Of a DNA stretch of 7,255 nt, positions 1 through 7,234 are shown in pieces. Each line of letters starts with the position of its first letter. The stretch's first letter is position 1. Location of the stretch: positions 1 to 7,255 of the forward strand of contig CALGZV010000104.1 of NCBI GenBank assembly GCA_937934385.1. Reading direction: 5' to 3'. The notes beneath the pieces are model-generated. The model was not told the DNA's origin, did no database searches, and saw only the letters and a list, made by a program, of their open reading frames with translations. This DNA comes from an uncultured Clostridia bacterium (lineage in GTDB: Bacteria > Bacillota > Clostridia > Oscillospirales > CAG-272). The translations under genes and the position numbers were made by a program.

Positions 1-162
1 ATACCTGACGGCGGAGAGATCATTATGCAGAAGGCTGTCGCGGTACGGCCGAAAGATACTGCTGAGGTGCTTCAGAAAAGAGTAATGCGTCTCGCGGAGT
101 GGAAGATACTTCCGGCTGCGGTCGAAAAGGTCTGCAAAGAACTTATCAGAAAAAGGACATGA
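1..162 (+). CDS. purN: Phosphoribosylglycinamide formyltransferase (PurN), C-terminal fragment
   Basis: This is the 3' end of a gene whose start lies before the window; 53 codons remain, ending in TGA at 160-162. PurN transfers a formyl group from 10-formyltetrahydrofolate to GAR, giving FGAR, the third step of IMP synthesis, in the cytoplasm. The fragment shows the usual PurN C-terminal pattern: a D-G-G-x-I-I-x-Q-x-A-V strand motif (residues 3-13 of the fragment), then K-D-T-A-E-V-L-x-x-R-V and a final helix. The catalytic Asn/His/Asp region lies mostly upstream and cannot be judged. One variation is visible: the E-H-x-x-x-P stretch common in enterobacterial PurN reads E-W-K-I-L-P here, a form I believe occurs in clostridial relatives (from memory). 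Context in a pur cluster supports the call. The stop is followed by a 42-nt gap to purO. Confidence 0.85.
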   Translation: MPDGGEIIMQKAVAVRPKDTAEVLQKRVMRLAEWKILPAAVEKVCKELIRKRT

Positions 163-190
163 GTGACATAAGTCGTGGTCACGCAAAATG

Positions 191-196
191 AAAGGA
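191..196 (+). promoter_or_regulatory. Ribosome binding site of purO (decides the start)
   Basis: AAAGGA lies 8 nt before the ATG at 205. The frame stays open upstream to a GTG at 175, but that codon has no purine-rich site in front of it and would add ten residues (V-T-Q-N-E-R-N-K-D) unlike the family. The site therefore favours the start at 205. Confidence 0.7.
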
Positions 197-204
197 ATAA
201 AGAT

Positions 205-924
205 ATGAATATCTATGCAATAAACGATATTGCCGAGCTTATAAAGGAAAATTCGTATGTTGGACGCGGTATTGTTATCGGCAAGAGCGCTGACGGTAAA
301 AAAGCCTGCTCGGCATATTTTATCATGGGAAGAAGCGCTAACAGCCGTAACCGTGTTTTCACTGAGCGTGACGGTGATATTTTTACCGAACCGTTCGATG
401 CATCAAAGGTTGAGGATCCGTCGCTTATCATATATGCAGCAGTCCGCAGCTTTGAAAACAAGCTTATAGTGACTAACGGAGATCAGACTGATACGGTATA
501 CAACGGACTTGCAAAAGGCGAAAGCTTCACGCAGGCTCTTGAAACCAGGGAGTTTGAGCCTGACAGACCTAATTTTACTCCGCGTATAAGCGGTATGCTG
601 ACCTTTAAGGACGGCGATTTTGCATATGATATGAGCATTCTTAAAAGTGAAGACGCCGAAGGCAGCGCATGCAGCAGATATACCTTTGCTTACAAAGCGC
701 TTCCGGGACTTGGGCATTTTATTCATACATATGTTTGCGACGGAGATCCTATCCCGACGTTTCAGGGAGAACCAGAGCGCGTTGCGATCCCCGACGATAT
801 CGACGCTTTCACCGATTCTCTGTGGAACGCTCTCGACAAAGATAACAAAATATCGCTCTACGTTCGCTACACCGATCTTGAAACAAGAAAAGCGGATACA
901 CGCATGATAAATAAAAACAAATAA
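205..924 (+). CDS. purO: IMP cyclohydrolase, PurO type
   Basis: A 239-residue protein that should close the ring of FAICAR to IMP, the last step of de novo purine synthesis, in the cytoplasm. It belongs to the PurO family first known from methanogens, unrelated to the IMP cyclohydrolase domain of PurH. Family signatures seen: Y-V-G-R-G-I-V-I-G (18-26), Y-F-I-M-G-R-S-A-N-S-R-N-R-V-F (38-52), N-G-D-Q-T-D-T-V-Y (91-99), E-P-D-R-P-N-F-T-P-R-I-S-G (118-130), and G-L-G-H-F-I-H-T-Y near 168-176 followed by G-D-P-I-P-T-F-x-G-E (180-189). It is somewhat longer than the roughly 200-residue methanogen proteins, mainly at the ends. There is no signal peptide or membrane segment. The ATG at 205 is preferred over an in-frame GTG at 175 because of its ribosome binding site. 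The TAA stop overlaps the ribosome binding site of the next gene, which encodes the preceding enzyme of the pathway. Confidence 0.9.
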   Translation: MNIYAINDIAELIKENSYVGRGIVIGKSADGKKACSAYFIMGRSANSRNRVFTERDGDIFTEPFDASKVEDPSLIIYAAVRSFENKLIVTNGDQTDTVYNGLAKGESFTQALETREFEPDRPNFTPRISGMLTFKDGDFAYDMSILKSEDAEGSACSRYTFAYKALPGLGHFIHTYVCDGDPIPTFQGEPERVAIPDDIDAFTDSLWNALDKDNKISLYVRYTDLETRKADTRMINKNK

Positions 925-928
925 GGAG
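922..928 (+). promoter_or_regulatory. Ribosome binding site of the AICAR formyltransferase gene, overlapping the purO stop
   Basis: TAAGGAG sits 7 nt before the ATG at 936. Its first three bases are the TAA stop codon of purO, so ribosomes finishing purO are placed on the next initiation site. This arrangement suggests coupled translation of the two enzymes of consecutive steps (inference). Confidence 0.75.
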
Positions 929-935
929 CTGCCAG

Positions 936-2120
936 ATGAAAGAATTTGAACTTAAATACGGATGTAATCCAAATCAGAAGCCTTCAAAAATATTTATGAA
1001 CGATGGCAGTGAAATGCCGATCGAGATACTTTCCGGAAGACCCGGATATATCAATTTTCTTGATGCATTTAATTCATGGCAGCTTGTAAAAGAACTTAAA
1101 GAAGCTCTCGGGCTTCCTGCAGTAACGTCTTTCAAGCACGTAAGCCCTACATCTGCAGCTGTTGGTATTCCGCTTTCGGACAAGCTTAAAAAAGCATGCT
1201 TTGTTGACGATATCGAGGGACTTGATGCTTCTCCGCTTGCATGTGCGTATGCGCGTGCGCGCGGAACCGACCGTATGTGTTCGTTCGGAGACTGGGTTGC
1301 GCTTTCCGATGTTTGCGATGTTACGAGCGCTAATATGATTAAGCGTGAGGTCTCCGACGGTATAATCGCGCCCGGATATGAGCCTGAGGCGCTTGAGATC
1401 CTCAAGACAAAGAGAAAAGGCAACTATAATATTGTAAAAATAGATCCGTCTTATGTTCCTGAACCGATTGAGCGTAAGCAGGTTTTCGGTATTACATTTG
1501 AGCAGGGACGAAACAATTTTGAAATCAACAGAGAGCTTCTCGGAAATATCGTTACCGCAAATAAGGATATGCCGGAGAGCGCAGTTCGCGATCTTATTAT
1601 AACGCTTATCACTCTTAAATATACTCAGTCCAATTCGGTATGTTACGCAGTGGACGGACAGGCTATCGGAGTCGGTGCGGGACAGCAGTCGCGTATTCAC
1701 TGTACAAGACTTGCCGGCACAAAGGCAGATACTTGGTTCCTCCGTCAGCACGAAAAGGTACTTGCACTTCCTTTCAAGGATACTCTCGGCAGACCTGACA
1801 GAGATAACGTTATTGACGGATATATTAATAAAAATGAAGAAGATGTATGCGCGGACGGTAACTGGCAGAAATATTTTACCGAGCAGCCGGAGCCGCTTAC
1901 AGATGCTGAGATACGTGAATATCTCTCGTCTATCGACGGTGTTTCACTCGGCTCAGATGCGTTTTTCCCGTTCAGTGATAACATTGAGCGTGCAAAGCGC
2001 AGCGGCGTAAAATATATTGCCGAACCGGGCGGATCTATCCGTGATGATCTTGTTATAGAATGCTGTGATAAATACGGAATGGCAATGGCATTTACCGGAA
2101 TGCGCCTGTTCCATCATTGA
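936..2120 (+). CDS. purH: Stand-alone AICAR formyltransferase (PurH C-terminal domain type, no cyclohydrolase domain)
   Basis: A 394-residue protein predicted to transfer the formyl group of 10-formyltetrahydrofolate to AICAR, giving FAICAR. It corresponds to only the formyltransferase half of bifunctional PurH/ATIC; the ~200-residue MGS-like IMP cyclohydrolase domain is absent and its place is taken by the separate purO just upstream. Motifs seen: L-K-Y-G-C-N-P-N-Q (6-14), the catalytic Lys-His pair in S-F-K-H-V-S-P (65-71, K67/H68), Y-A-R-A-R-G-T-D-R-M (105-114), S-F-G-D-W-V-A-L-S-D (116-125), D-G-I-I-A-P-G-Y-E (141-149), Q-S-N-S-V-C-Y-A (231-238), G-A-G-Q-Q-S-R-I-H-C-T-R-L-A-G (247-261), D-A-F-F-P-F (341-346) and a terminal R-L-F-H-H. 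These match human ATIC, recalled from memory, better than E. coli PurH. The symbol purH is used by convention although the protein is single-function. A structured 154-nt gap follows. Confidence 0.92.
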   Translation: MKEFELKYGCNPNQKPSKIFMNDGSEMPIEILSGRPGYINFLDAFNSWQLVKELKEALGLPAVTSFKHVSPTSAAVGIPLSDKLKKACFVDDIEGLDASPLACAYARARGTDRMCSFGDWVALSDVCDVTSANMIKREVSDGIIAPGYEPEALEILKTKRKGNYNIVKIDPSYVPEPIERKQVFGITFEQGRNNFEINRELLGNIVTANKDMPESAVRDLIITLITLKYTQSNSVCYAVDGQAIGVGAGQQSRIHCTRLAGTKADTWFLRQHEKVLALPFKDTLGRPDRDNVIDGYINKNEEDVCADGNWQKYFTEQPEPLTDAEIREYLSSIDGVSLGSDAFFPFSDNIERAKRSGVKYIAEPGGSIRDDLVIECCDKYGMAMAFTGMRLFHH

Positions 2121-2147
2121 TCGTACAGACCGTTTTAGCAGCAGTAG

Positions 2148-2186
2148 CTTTTCCTCCGCGAGAGTGTTTTCTCCGCGGAGGAAAAG
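2148..2186. repeat. Strong inverted repeat (13-bp perfect arms), RNA hairpin
   Basis: The left arm CTTTTCCTCCGCG (2148-2160) is the exact reverse complement of CGCGGAGGAAAAG (2174-2186), separated by 13 nt. GAG at 2162-2164 can also pair with CTC at 2171-2173 if A2161 bulges, which leaves a TGTTTT loop. No T-run follows directly on either strand, so it is not a classical intrinsic terminator. A role in transcript end protection, processing or attenuation between purH and purD is possible but is inference. Confidence 0.8.
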
Positions 2187-2194
2187 GCGTATCA

Positions 2195-2216
2195 AAGGAA
2201 AGAGAGTTTTTTCCTT
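2195..2216 (+). promoter_or_regulatory. Second, weaker hairpin with a T-rich 3' arm
   Basis: AAGGAAA (2195-2201) pairs with TTTCCTT (2210-2216), and a G-U plus an A-U pair can extend the stem to a four-base GAGT loop. The T-run at 2207-2212 is part of the stem rather than a tail. The 3' arm could also pair with AGGAAAA (2179-2185) of the first hairpin, so the two structures may be alternatives. Function is unknown. Confidence 0.4.
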
Positions 2217-2274
2217 GCCGATGCGCCGGATCTGTTAATAACTTGTAATAAAGCAGAAGGATTTGGACATAAAT

Positions 2275-3543
2275 ATGAAAATTTTAGTCGTTGGCGGCGG
2301 CGGGCGAGAGCATGCCATCATCAAGAAAATAAAGGAAAACAAAAATGTGACACAGATATTTGCACTTCCCGGAAACGGCGGAATTGCAAGAGATGCGACT
2401 TGTGTCAATATCGGAGCTAAGGATATCGACGGTATAGCTGATTTTGCGAAAAAACAAGGGATAGACTATGCGGTCGTAGCTCCCGATGATCCGCTTGTAC
2501 TCGGATGTGTCGATGCGCTCGAAGCAGAGGGAATCCCGTGCTTCGGACCGCGCGCGAACGCTGCGATCATAGAGGGAAGCAAGGTATTTTCAAAAGAGCT
2601 TATGAAGAAATACGGTATTCCGACCGCAGCATATGAGGTTTTTGATGACATGGATAAGGCGCTTGAGTATGTAGAATCAGCGCCGCTTCCCACAGTTATC
2701 AAGGCAGACGGTCTCGCGCTCGGAAAGGGTGTTATTATTGCCGAAACACGTGAGCAGGCAAGAGATGCCGTAAAGGGTATGATGCAGGACAAGATGTTCG
2801 GTAAGAGCGGCGATCATATTGTCATAGAGGAGTTCCTTACGGGACCTGAGGTCTCTGTGCTTTCATTTACCGACGGAAATACCGTTGTTCCTATGGTATC
2901 TTCTATGGATCACAAGCGGGCAGGCGACGGAGATACAGGACTTAATACAGGCGGAATGGGAACTGTCGCGCCTAATCCTTATTACACAGATACTGTTGCG
3001 AAAGAATGCATGAATAAGATATTTCTTCCGACAATAAAGGCGATGAATGCAGAGGGACGTACCTTTAAAGGCTGCCTTTACTTCGGACTTATGCTGACTG
3101 CCGGCGGTCCTAAGGTTATTGAGTATAATTGCCGCTTCGGCGATCCGGAAACCCAGGTTGTTCTTCCTCTTCTGGAAAGCGATTTGCTGACGGTTATGAA
3201 GGCTGTCACAGACGGAAAGCTTGCACAGACTGAGGTTCGTTTCAGCGATAAGCATGCATGCTGTGTTATTATGGCATCAAACGGATATCCTGTTTCATAT
3301 AAAAAAGGATTTCCTATCACAATGACGGATGAAGCTGCAAAACATACATACGTTGCAGGTGCAGAGATGAAAGACGGTGAGTTGCTTACAAGCGGAGGAC
3401 GTGTTCTCGGCGTTACTGCGATTGCCGATACTCTCGGCAGTGCGATAGATGCAGCATACGGTCTCACAGAACAGATAAGCTTTGAAAACGCATATATGCG
3501 TCATGATATAGGCGCGCGCGCCATGAAAGCAGAGGAAAAATAA
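2275..3543 (+). CDS. purD: Phosphoribosylamine-glycine ligase (GAR synthetase)
   Basis: A 422-residue, full-length PurD, an ATP-grasp enzyme that joins phosphoribosylamine and glycine with ATP to give GAR, the second step of IMP synthesis, in the cytoplasm. The N-terminal domain starts with M-K-I-L-V-V-G-G-G-G-R-E-H-A (1-14) and contains L-P-G-N-G-G-I-A (31-38). The ATP-grasp core shows G-S-K-x-F-S-K (101-107), V-I-K-A-D-G-L-A-L-G-K-G-V (141-153), E-E-F-L-x-G-P-E-V-S (185-194), D-H-K-R-A-G-D-G-D-T-G (212-222), N-T-G-G-M-G (224-229) and the family signature R-F-G-D-P-E-T-Q (287-294). The region usually read G-P-E-x-P-L is A-P-D-D-P-L here (69-74). The start at 2275 fits the family N-terminus; the frame is open to a TTG at 2263, but that would place AGAAGGA (2255-2261) almost on the codon. 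That site is 13 nt from the ATG, rather far, so initiation may be modest. The stop is one base from purL. Confidence 0.95.
   Translation: MKILVVGGGGREHAIIKKIKENKNVTQIFALPGNGGIARDATCVNIGAKDIDGIADFAKKQGIDYAVVAPDDPLVLGCVDALEAEGIPCFGPRANAAIIEGSKVFSKELMKKYGIPTAAYEVFDDMDKALEYVESAPLPTVIKADGLALGKGVIIAETREQARDAVKGMMQDKMFGKSGDHIVIEEFLTGPEVSVLSFTDGNTVVPMVSSMDHKRAGDGDTGLNTGGMGTVAPNPYYTDTVAKECMNKIFLPTIKAMNAEGRTFKGCLYFGLMLTAGGPKVIEYNCRFGDPETQVVLPLLESDLLTVMKAVTDGKLAQTEVRFSDKHACCVIMASNGYPVSYKKGFPITMTDEAAKHTYVAGAEMKDGELLTSGGRVLGVTAIADTLGSAIDAAYGLTEQISFENAYMRHDIGARAMKAEEK
3531..3536 (+). promoter_or_regulatory. Ribosome binding site of purL inside the end of purD
   Basis: AGAGGA lies 8 nt before the GTG at 3545 and within the last codons of purD. 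It supports GTG as the start codon of purL and suggests translational coupling with purD, whose stop codon ends at 3543. Confidence 0.7.
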
Positions 3544-3544
3544 A

Positions 3545-6500
3545 GTGGTATACAGAGTATTTGCAGAGAAGAAAAAAGAGCTTGCACACGAAGCGGCCGC
3601 GCTGCTCAGCGATGCAAGAACGCTGCTAGGTATAGAGGCGCTGAGTGACGTCAGGATCATTAACCGTTATGATGCGGAAAATATATCGGAAGAGCTTTTT
3701 GAATATGCGAAAAAAACGGTCTTTTCCGAGCCTCAGCTCGATATTGTTTCGGATGATCCCGACCTTACAGGCGCTGTTGTATTTGCCGTTGAATACCTCC
3801 CCGGTCAGTTTGATCAGCGTGCCGATTCTGCGGCGCAGTGTATTCAGATCATATCGCAGGGCAGCCGTCCTGATGTACGTACCGCAAAAATCTATGCGTT
3901 GTACGGCGATCTGACAGAAGAAAACATAAAAGAGATCAAAAAGTATGTTATCAACCCCGTTGAAGCGCGTGAGGCATCTCTTGAAAAACCGGAAACGCTC
4001 AAAACCGATTATGAAATTCCTACATCGGTAAAAACGCTTGACGGATTCATTAAGCTTGACAGAGCCGGACTTGAAAAATTTGTTTCCGATTACGGACTTG
4101 CTATGGATGCGGACGATATCGAATTCTGTCAGAAATATTTTATTTCGGAAAAGCGCGATCCTACCATTACAGAGATACGCATGATAGATACATATTGGTC
4201 GGACCACTGCCGTCATACAACATTTCTTACCGTTATTGACGATGTAAAATTCGAGGATGAACTGCTTCAGAAAGCATATGACGACTATATTGCAGAGAGA
4301 GCGGAGCTTGGCAGAACAAAGCCGGTCTGCCTTATGGATATTGCGACTCTTGCGGTGAGATATCTTAAGGCTCACGGAAAGCTTGATAAGCTTGACGAGA
4401 GTGAGGAGATAAACGCCTGCACGGTTAAGATCAACGTTGATGTCGACGGCGTAAGCGAGCCTTGGCTGCTCCTTTTCAAGAATGAGACGCACAATCACCC
4501 GCCCGAGATCGAGCCTTTCGGAGGCGCGGCAACATGTATCGGAGGCGCGATCCGCGATCCGCTTTCCGGAAGATCGTATGTTTACGGAGCGATGCGTGTT
4601 ACCGGAGCTGCCGATCCGCTGAAGCCTGTCAGCGAAACCATGAAGGGAAAGCTTCCGCAGCGTAAGATTGTAACTACTGCTGCTGCAGGATATTCTTCAT
4701 ACGGAAATCAGATCGGTCTTGCGACAGGTATCGTTGACGAAATATACCATCCCGGATATGCCGCAAAGCGTATGGAGATAGGCGCGGTCATCGCTGCCGC
4801 TCCTGCCGAAAATGTCCGCAGAGAGACTCCGGCGCCCGGTGATGTTGTTGTTCTGCTCGGCGGAAGCACCGGACGAGACGGAATCGGCGGCGCAACAGGC
4901 TCATCAAAAGCTCATAAGCTTGATTCTGTCGAAACATGCGGAGCGGAGGTCCAAAAGGGAAATGCGCCCGAGGAAAGAAAGCTTCAGCGTCTTTTCCGGA
5001 ACGGCGACGCGTGCCGTATGATCAAGCGCTGCAATGACTTCGGTGCAGGCGGTGTATCGGTTGCTATCGGAGAGCTTGCAGACGGACTTGAAATAGATCT
5101 TAATGCAGTTCCAAAAAAATACGAGGGACTTGACGGAACAGAGCTTGCGATAAGTGAATCGCAGGAACGTATGGCAGTTGTTATTGAAGCTGAAAATGTC
5201 GATGCGTTTCTTGCACTTGCAGAAAGTGAGAATCTCCAGGCATGTCCTGTAGCTGTTGTAAAAGCTGAGCCGAGGCTTACTATGAATTGGAACGGCAAAA
5301 AGATCGTTGATATCAGCCGTGAATTTCTTAATTCAAACGGTGCGGATAAGCATATAACAATAGCTCCTGCAAAGCCTGTTCTCCCTAAAAAAACGGTATC
5401 CGGAGGATTTGCCGAGAATTACAAAAAGCTTGCATCTGATCTGAATATCTGCTCGAAACGCGGACTTTCGGAGCGATTTGATTCCACGATCGGCGCAGGA
5501 ACGGTTCTCATGCCGTTCGGAGGAAAATATCAGCTCACTCCTGTTCAGGCTATGGTTCAGAAGATATCGGTTGAAAAGAAGCATACCGATGATTGTTCTC
5601 TCATGTCATGGGGCTACAATCCTTTTATAACCGAGAACAGCCCGTATCACGGTGCATATCTCGCTGTTGTTGAATCGGTATGTAAGCTTATTGCTTCCGG
5701 CGCATCGTTCAGCGATGTTTACCTTACCTTCCAGGAATATTTTGAACATCCCGGAAAGGATGAAAGACGTTGGGGCAAGCCTCTTGCGGCACTTCTCGGC
5801 GCGTTTGAAGCTCAGAAAGAGCTTGGTATCGGCTCTATCGGAGGAAAGGACTCGATGAGCGGATCGTTTGAGGATCTCGATGTTCCGCCGACGCTCGTAT
5901 CTTTTGCAGTCACTACTGAAAAGGTAAAGAATATAGTATCTCCGGAATTTAAGAAAGCAGGCAACAGAGTAATTCTTATTGCACCGAAATATGATGAAAA
6001 CGGACTGCCGAAGACTGACAGCCTGATTGCGGTTATGAACCGCGCTACAGAGCTTATGCGCAGCGGAAAAGCTGTGTCCTGCTATACTCCTTGTATGGGC
6101 GGTATTGCAGAGGCGGTTATGAAAATGTCTTTCGGAAACGGTTTTGGCTTCAGCTATGATCCGTCGATGTGTGTTCAGGCTATATTCGACAGCTGCTACG
6201 GTGCATTTATTCTTGAAGTTACCGATGATACGCAGGGCGGTTATGATGTCGGTACGGTAACAGATGACGGCGTTCTGTCGATGTGCGGAGAGATACTTTC
6301 CTGCGATGAACTTCTCGGAACGTATGAAGATAAGCTCGAGAGCGTTTACAGCTGCAATATTGCAGACAGTAACGGAGAGATGAGAAACTTTGAATACAAG
6401 GCTTCTTCTTATCCGTCTCCTGCCGTTAAGCATGCAAAGCCGAAGGTTCTTATTCCCGCATTCCCGGGAACAAACTGCGAATATGACAGCGCAAAGGCCG

Positions 6501-7234
6501 TACGTGACGCAGGCGCAGAGCCTGAGATAATGGTTATAAACAACCTGACCTCAGAAGGGATTCAGAGATCTGTGTACAGCTTCGCACGCAAGCTCAAGGA
6601 TTCGCAGATGATATTCATTCCCGGCGGATTCTCCGGAGGAGACGAACCGGACGGAAGCGGAAAATTCATTACGGCGTTTTTTCGTAATGCGGCGATAAAA
6701 GACGGTGTATCCGATCTGCTTGATAACCGCGACGGTCTTATGTGCGGTATCTGTAACGGATTCCAGGCTCTTATAAAGCTCGGACTCGTTCCTTACGGAA
6801 AGATCATTGACACGGATGAAAATTGTCCGACGCTGACATTTAATACGATTGCGCGCCATCAGTCAAAGATTGTTCGTACACGCATCGCGTCGAACAAATC
6901 TCCGTGGCTTGCGCTCACCGAAGTCGGCGATGTTTACAGTGTTCCGATCTCTCACGGAGAAGGAAGATTTATTGCCGATAATGAACTGATAAAGCAGCTC
7001 GCGGAAAACGGACAGATCGCAACGCAGTATGTCGATCTTGAAGGAAACGCAACAGGAGATGTTCACTTCAATCCCAATGATTCGATGTTTGCAATCGAGG
7101 GTATTACATCGCCTGACGGAAGGGTGTTCGGTAAGATGGGACACAGCGAGCGTATCGGTGAGGGACTCTACAAGAATGTTCCGGGTAATTATGATATACG
7201 CATGTTTGAGGCTGCGGTAAAATATTTTAAATAA
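3545..7234 (+). CDS. purL: Phosphoribosylformylglycinamidine synthase, single-chain form with glutaminase domain
   Basis: A complete 1229-residue FGAM synthase that converts FGAR, glutamine and ATP to FGAM (fourth step). It fuses the parts made elsewhere as PurS, PurL and PurQ and is slightly shorter than the ~1295-residue E. coli enzyme. Order: N-terminal PurS-like domain (about 1-150); linker with W-S-D-H-C-R-H-T-T-F (218-227); first AIRS-like half with N-E-T-H-N-H-P (313-319), F-G-G-A-A-T (325-330), G-G-S-T-G-R-D-G-I-G-G-A (439-450) and N-D-F-G-A-G-G (497-503); second half with R-F-D (644-646), S-W-G-Y-N-P (688-693) and G-G-K-D-S-M-S-G (766-773); C-terminal class I glutaminase from about 965 with F-P-G-T-N-C-E (973-979), nucleophile C1070 in G-I-C-N-G-F-Q, and H1200/E1202 in M-G-H-S-E-R. 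The catalytic triad is intact. The start codon is GTG, one base after purD, with its own ribosome binding site. The clostridial-type single-chain subfamily is the best fit. Confidence 0.95.
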   Translation: MVYRVFAEKKKELAHEAAALLSDARTLLGIEALSDVRIINRYDAENISEELFEYAKKTVFSEPQLDIVSDDPDLTGAVVFAVEYLPGQFDQRADSAAQCIQIISQGSRPDVRTAKIYALYGDLTEENIKEIKKYVINPVEAREASLEKPETLKTDYEIPTSVKTLDGFIKLDRAGLEKFVSDYGLAMDADDIEFCQKYFISEKRDPTITEIRMIDTYWSDHCRHTTFLTVIDDVKFEDELLQKAYDDYIAERAELGRTKPVCLMDIATLAVRYLKAHGKLDKLDESEEINACTVKINVDVDGVSEPWLLLFKNETHNHPPEIEPFGGAATCIGGAIRDPLSGRSYVYGAMRVTGAADPLKPVSETMKGKLPQRKIVTTAAAGYSSYGNQIGLATGIVDEIYHPGYAAKRMEIGAVIAAAPAENVRRETPAPGDVVVLLGGSTGRDGIGGATGSSKAHKLDSVETCGAEVQKGNAPEERKLQRLFRNGDACRMIKRCNDFGAGGVSVAIGELADGLEIDLNAVPKKYEGLDGTELAISESQERMAVVIEAENVDAFLALAESENLQACPVAVVKAEPRLTMNWNGKKIVDISREFLNSNGADKHITIAPAKPVLPKKTVSGGFAENYKKLASDLNICSKRGLSERFDSTIGAGTVLMPFGGKYQLTPVQAMVQKISVEKKHTDDCSLMSWGYNPFITENSPYHGAYLAVVESVCKLIASGASFSDVYLTFQEYFEHPGKDERRWGKPLAALLGAFEAQKELGIGSIGGKDSMSGSFEDLDVPPTLVSFAVTTEKVKNIVSPEFKKAGNRVILIAPKYDENGLPKTDSLIAVMNRATELMRSGKAVSCYTPCMGGIAEAVMKMSFGNGFGFSYDPSMCVQAIFDSCYGAFILEVTDDTQGGYDVGTVTDDGVLSMCGEILSCDELLGTYEDKLESVYSCNIADSNGEMRNFEYKASSYPSPAVKHAKPKVLIPAFPGTNCEYDSAKAVRDAGAEPEIMVINNLTSEGIQRSVYSFARKLKDSQMIFIPGGFSGGDEPDGSGKFITAFFRNAAIKDGVSDLLDNRDGLMCGICNGFQALIKLGLVPYGKIIDTDENCPTLTFNTIARHQSKIVRTRIASNKSPWLALTEVGDVYSVPISHGEGRFIADNELIKQLAENGQIATQYVDLEGNATGDVHFNPNDSMFAIEGITSPDGRVFGKMGHSERIGEGLYKNVPGNYDIRMFEAAVKYFK

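Larger units (their letters stand above)
2121..2274. other. Intergenic region between purH and purD, no gene
   Basis: This is the only sizeable non-coding stretch. It holds two hairpin-forming segments (2148-2186 and 2195-2216), then an AT-rich part with TTAATAA and TAATAA near 2235-2251 leading to purD. No open frame of believable length has a ribosome binding site here; the only ATG (2220s) opens a five-codon frame. I see no riboswitch consensus that I can name and no convincing -35/-10 pair. Confidence 0.6.

Noticed and set aside
175..204. Upstream GTG start for purO adding ten residues
   Set aside because: No ribosome binding site before it, whereas ATG at 205 has AAAGGA at good spacing and fits the family N-terminus.
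386..391. CCGAAC, the core of a PurR-type PurBox, also at 2020-2025
   Set aside because: Both lie inside conserved coding sequence, are single and lack the flanking A/T pattern and paired arrangement of real PurBoxes.
1074..1751. 225-codon open frame on the minus strand inside the AICAR formyltransferase gene
   Set aside because: Antisense to a well conserved enzyme and without a protein-like composition.
2148..2212. Intrinsic terminator after the AICAR formyltransferase gene
   Set aside because: The strong stem is not followed by a T-run, and the later T-run is 20 nt away and itself in a stem; termination would also cut off purD-purL.
2215..2251. Possible promoter before purD (TTGCCG with TAATAA elements)
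   Set aside because: The -10 candidates match the consensus poorly and spacing to any -35-like hexamer is wrong.
3488..3522. Two perfect palindromes near the end of purD (14 bp at 3488-3501 and the alternating GC 12-mer at 3511-3522); another 12-mer at 3251-3262
   Set aside because: They fall in codons for conserved PurD residues and such short palindromes recur in the gene, so chance plus codon choice is enough.
3626..4498. 290-codon open frame on the minus strand inside purL
   Set aside because: It lies wholly antisense to conserved purL sequence, its translation is rich in Cys, Arg, Ile and Phe with no recognisable motif, and it is explained by codon bias of purL.
5606..6433. 275-codon open frame on the minus strand inside purL
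   Set aside because: Same reason: antisense shadow of a conserved enzyme, with no domain signature.
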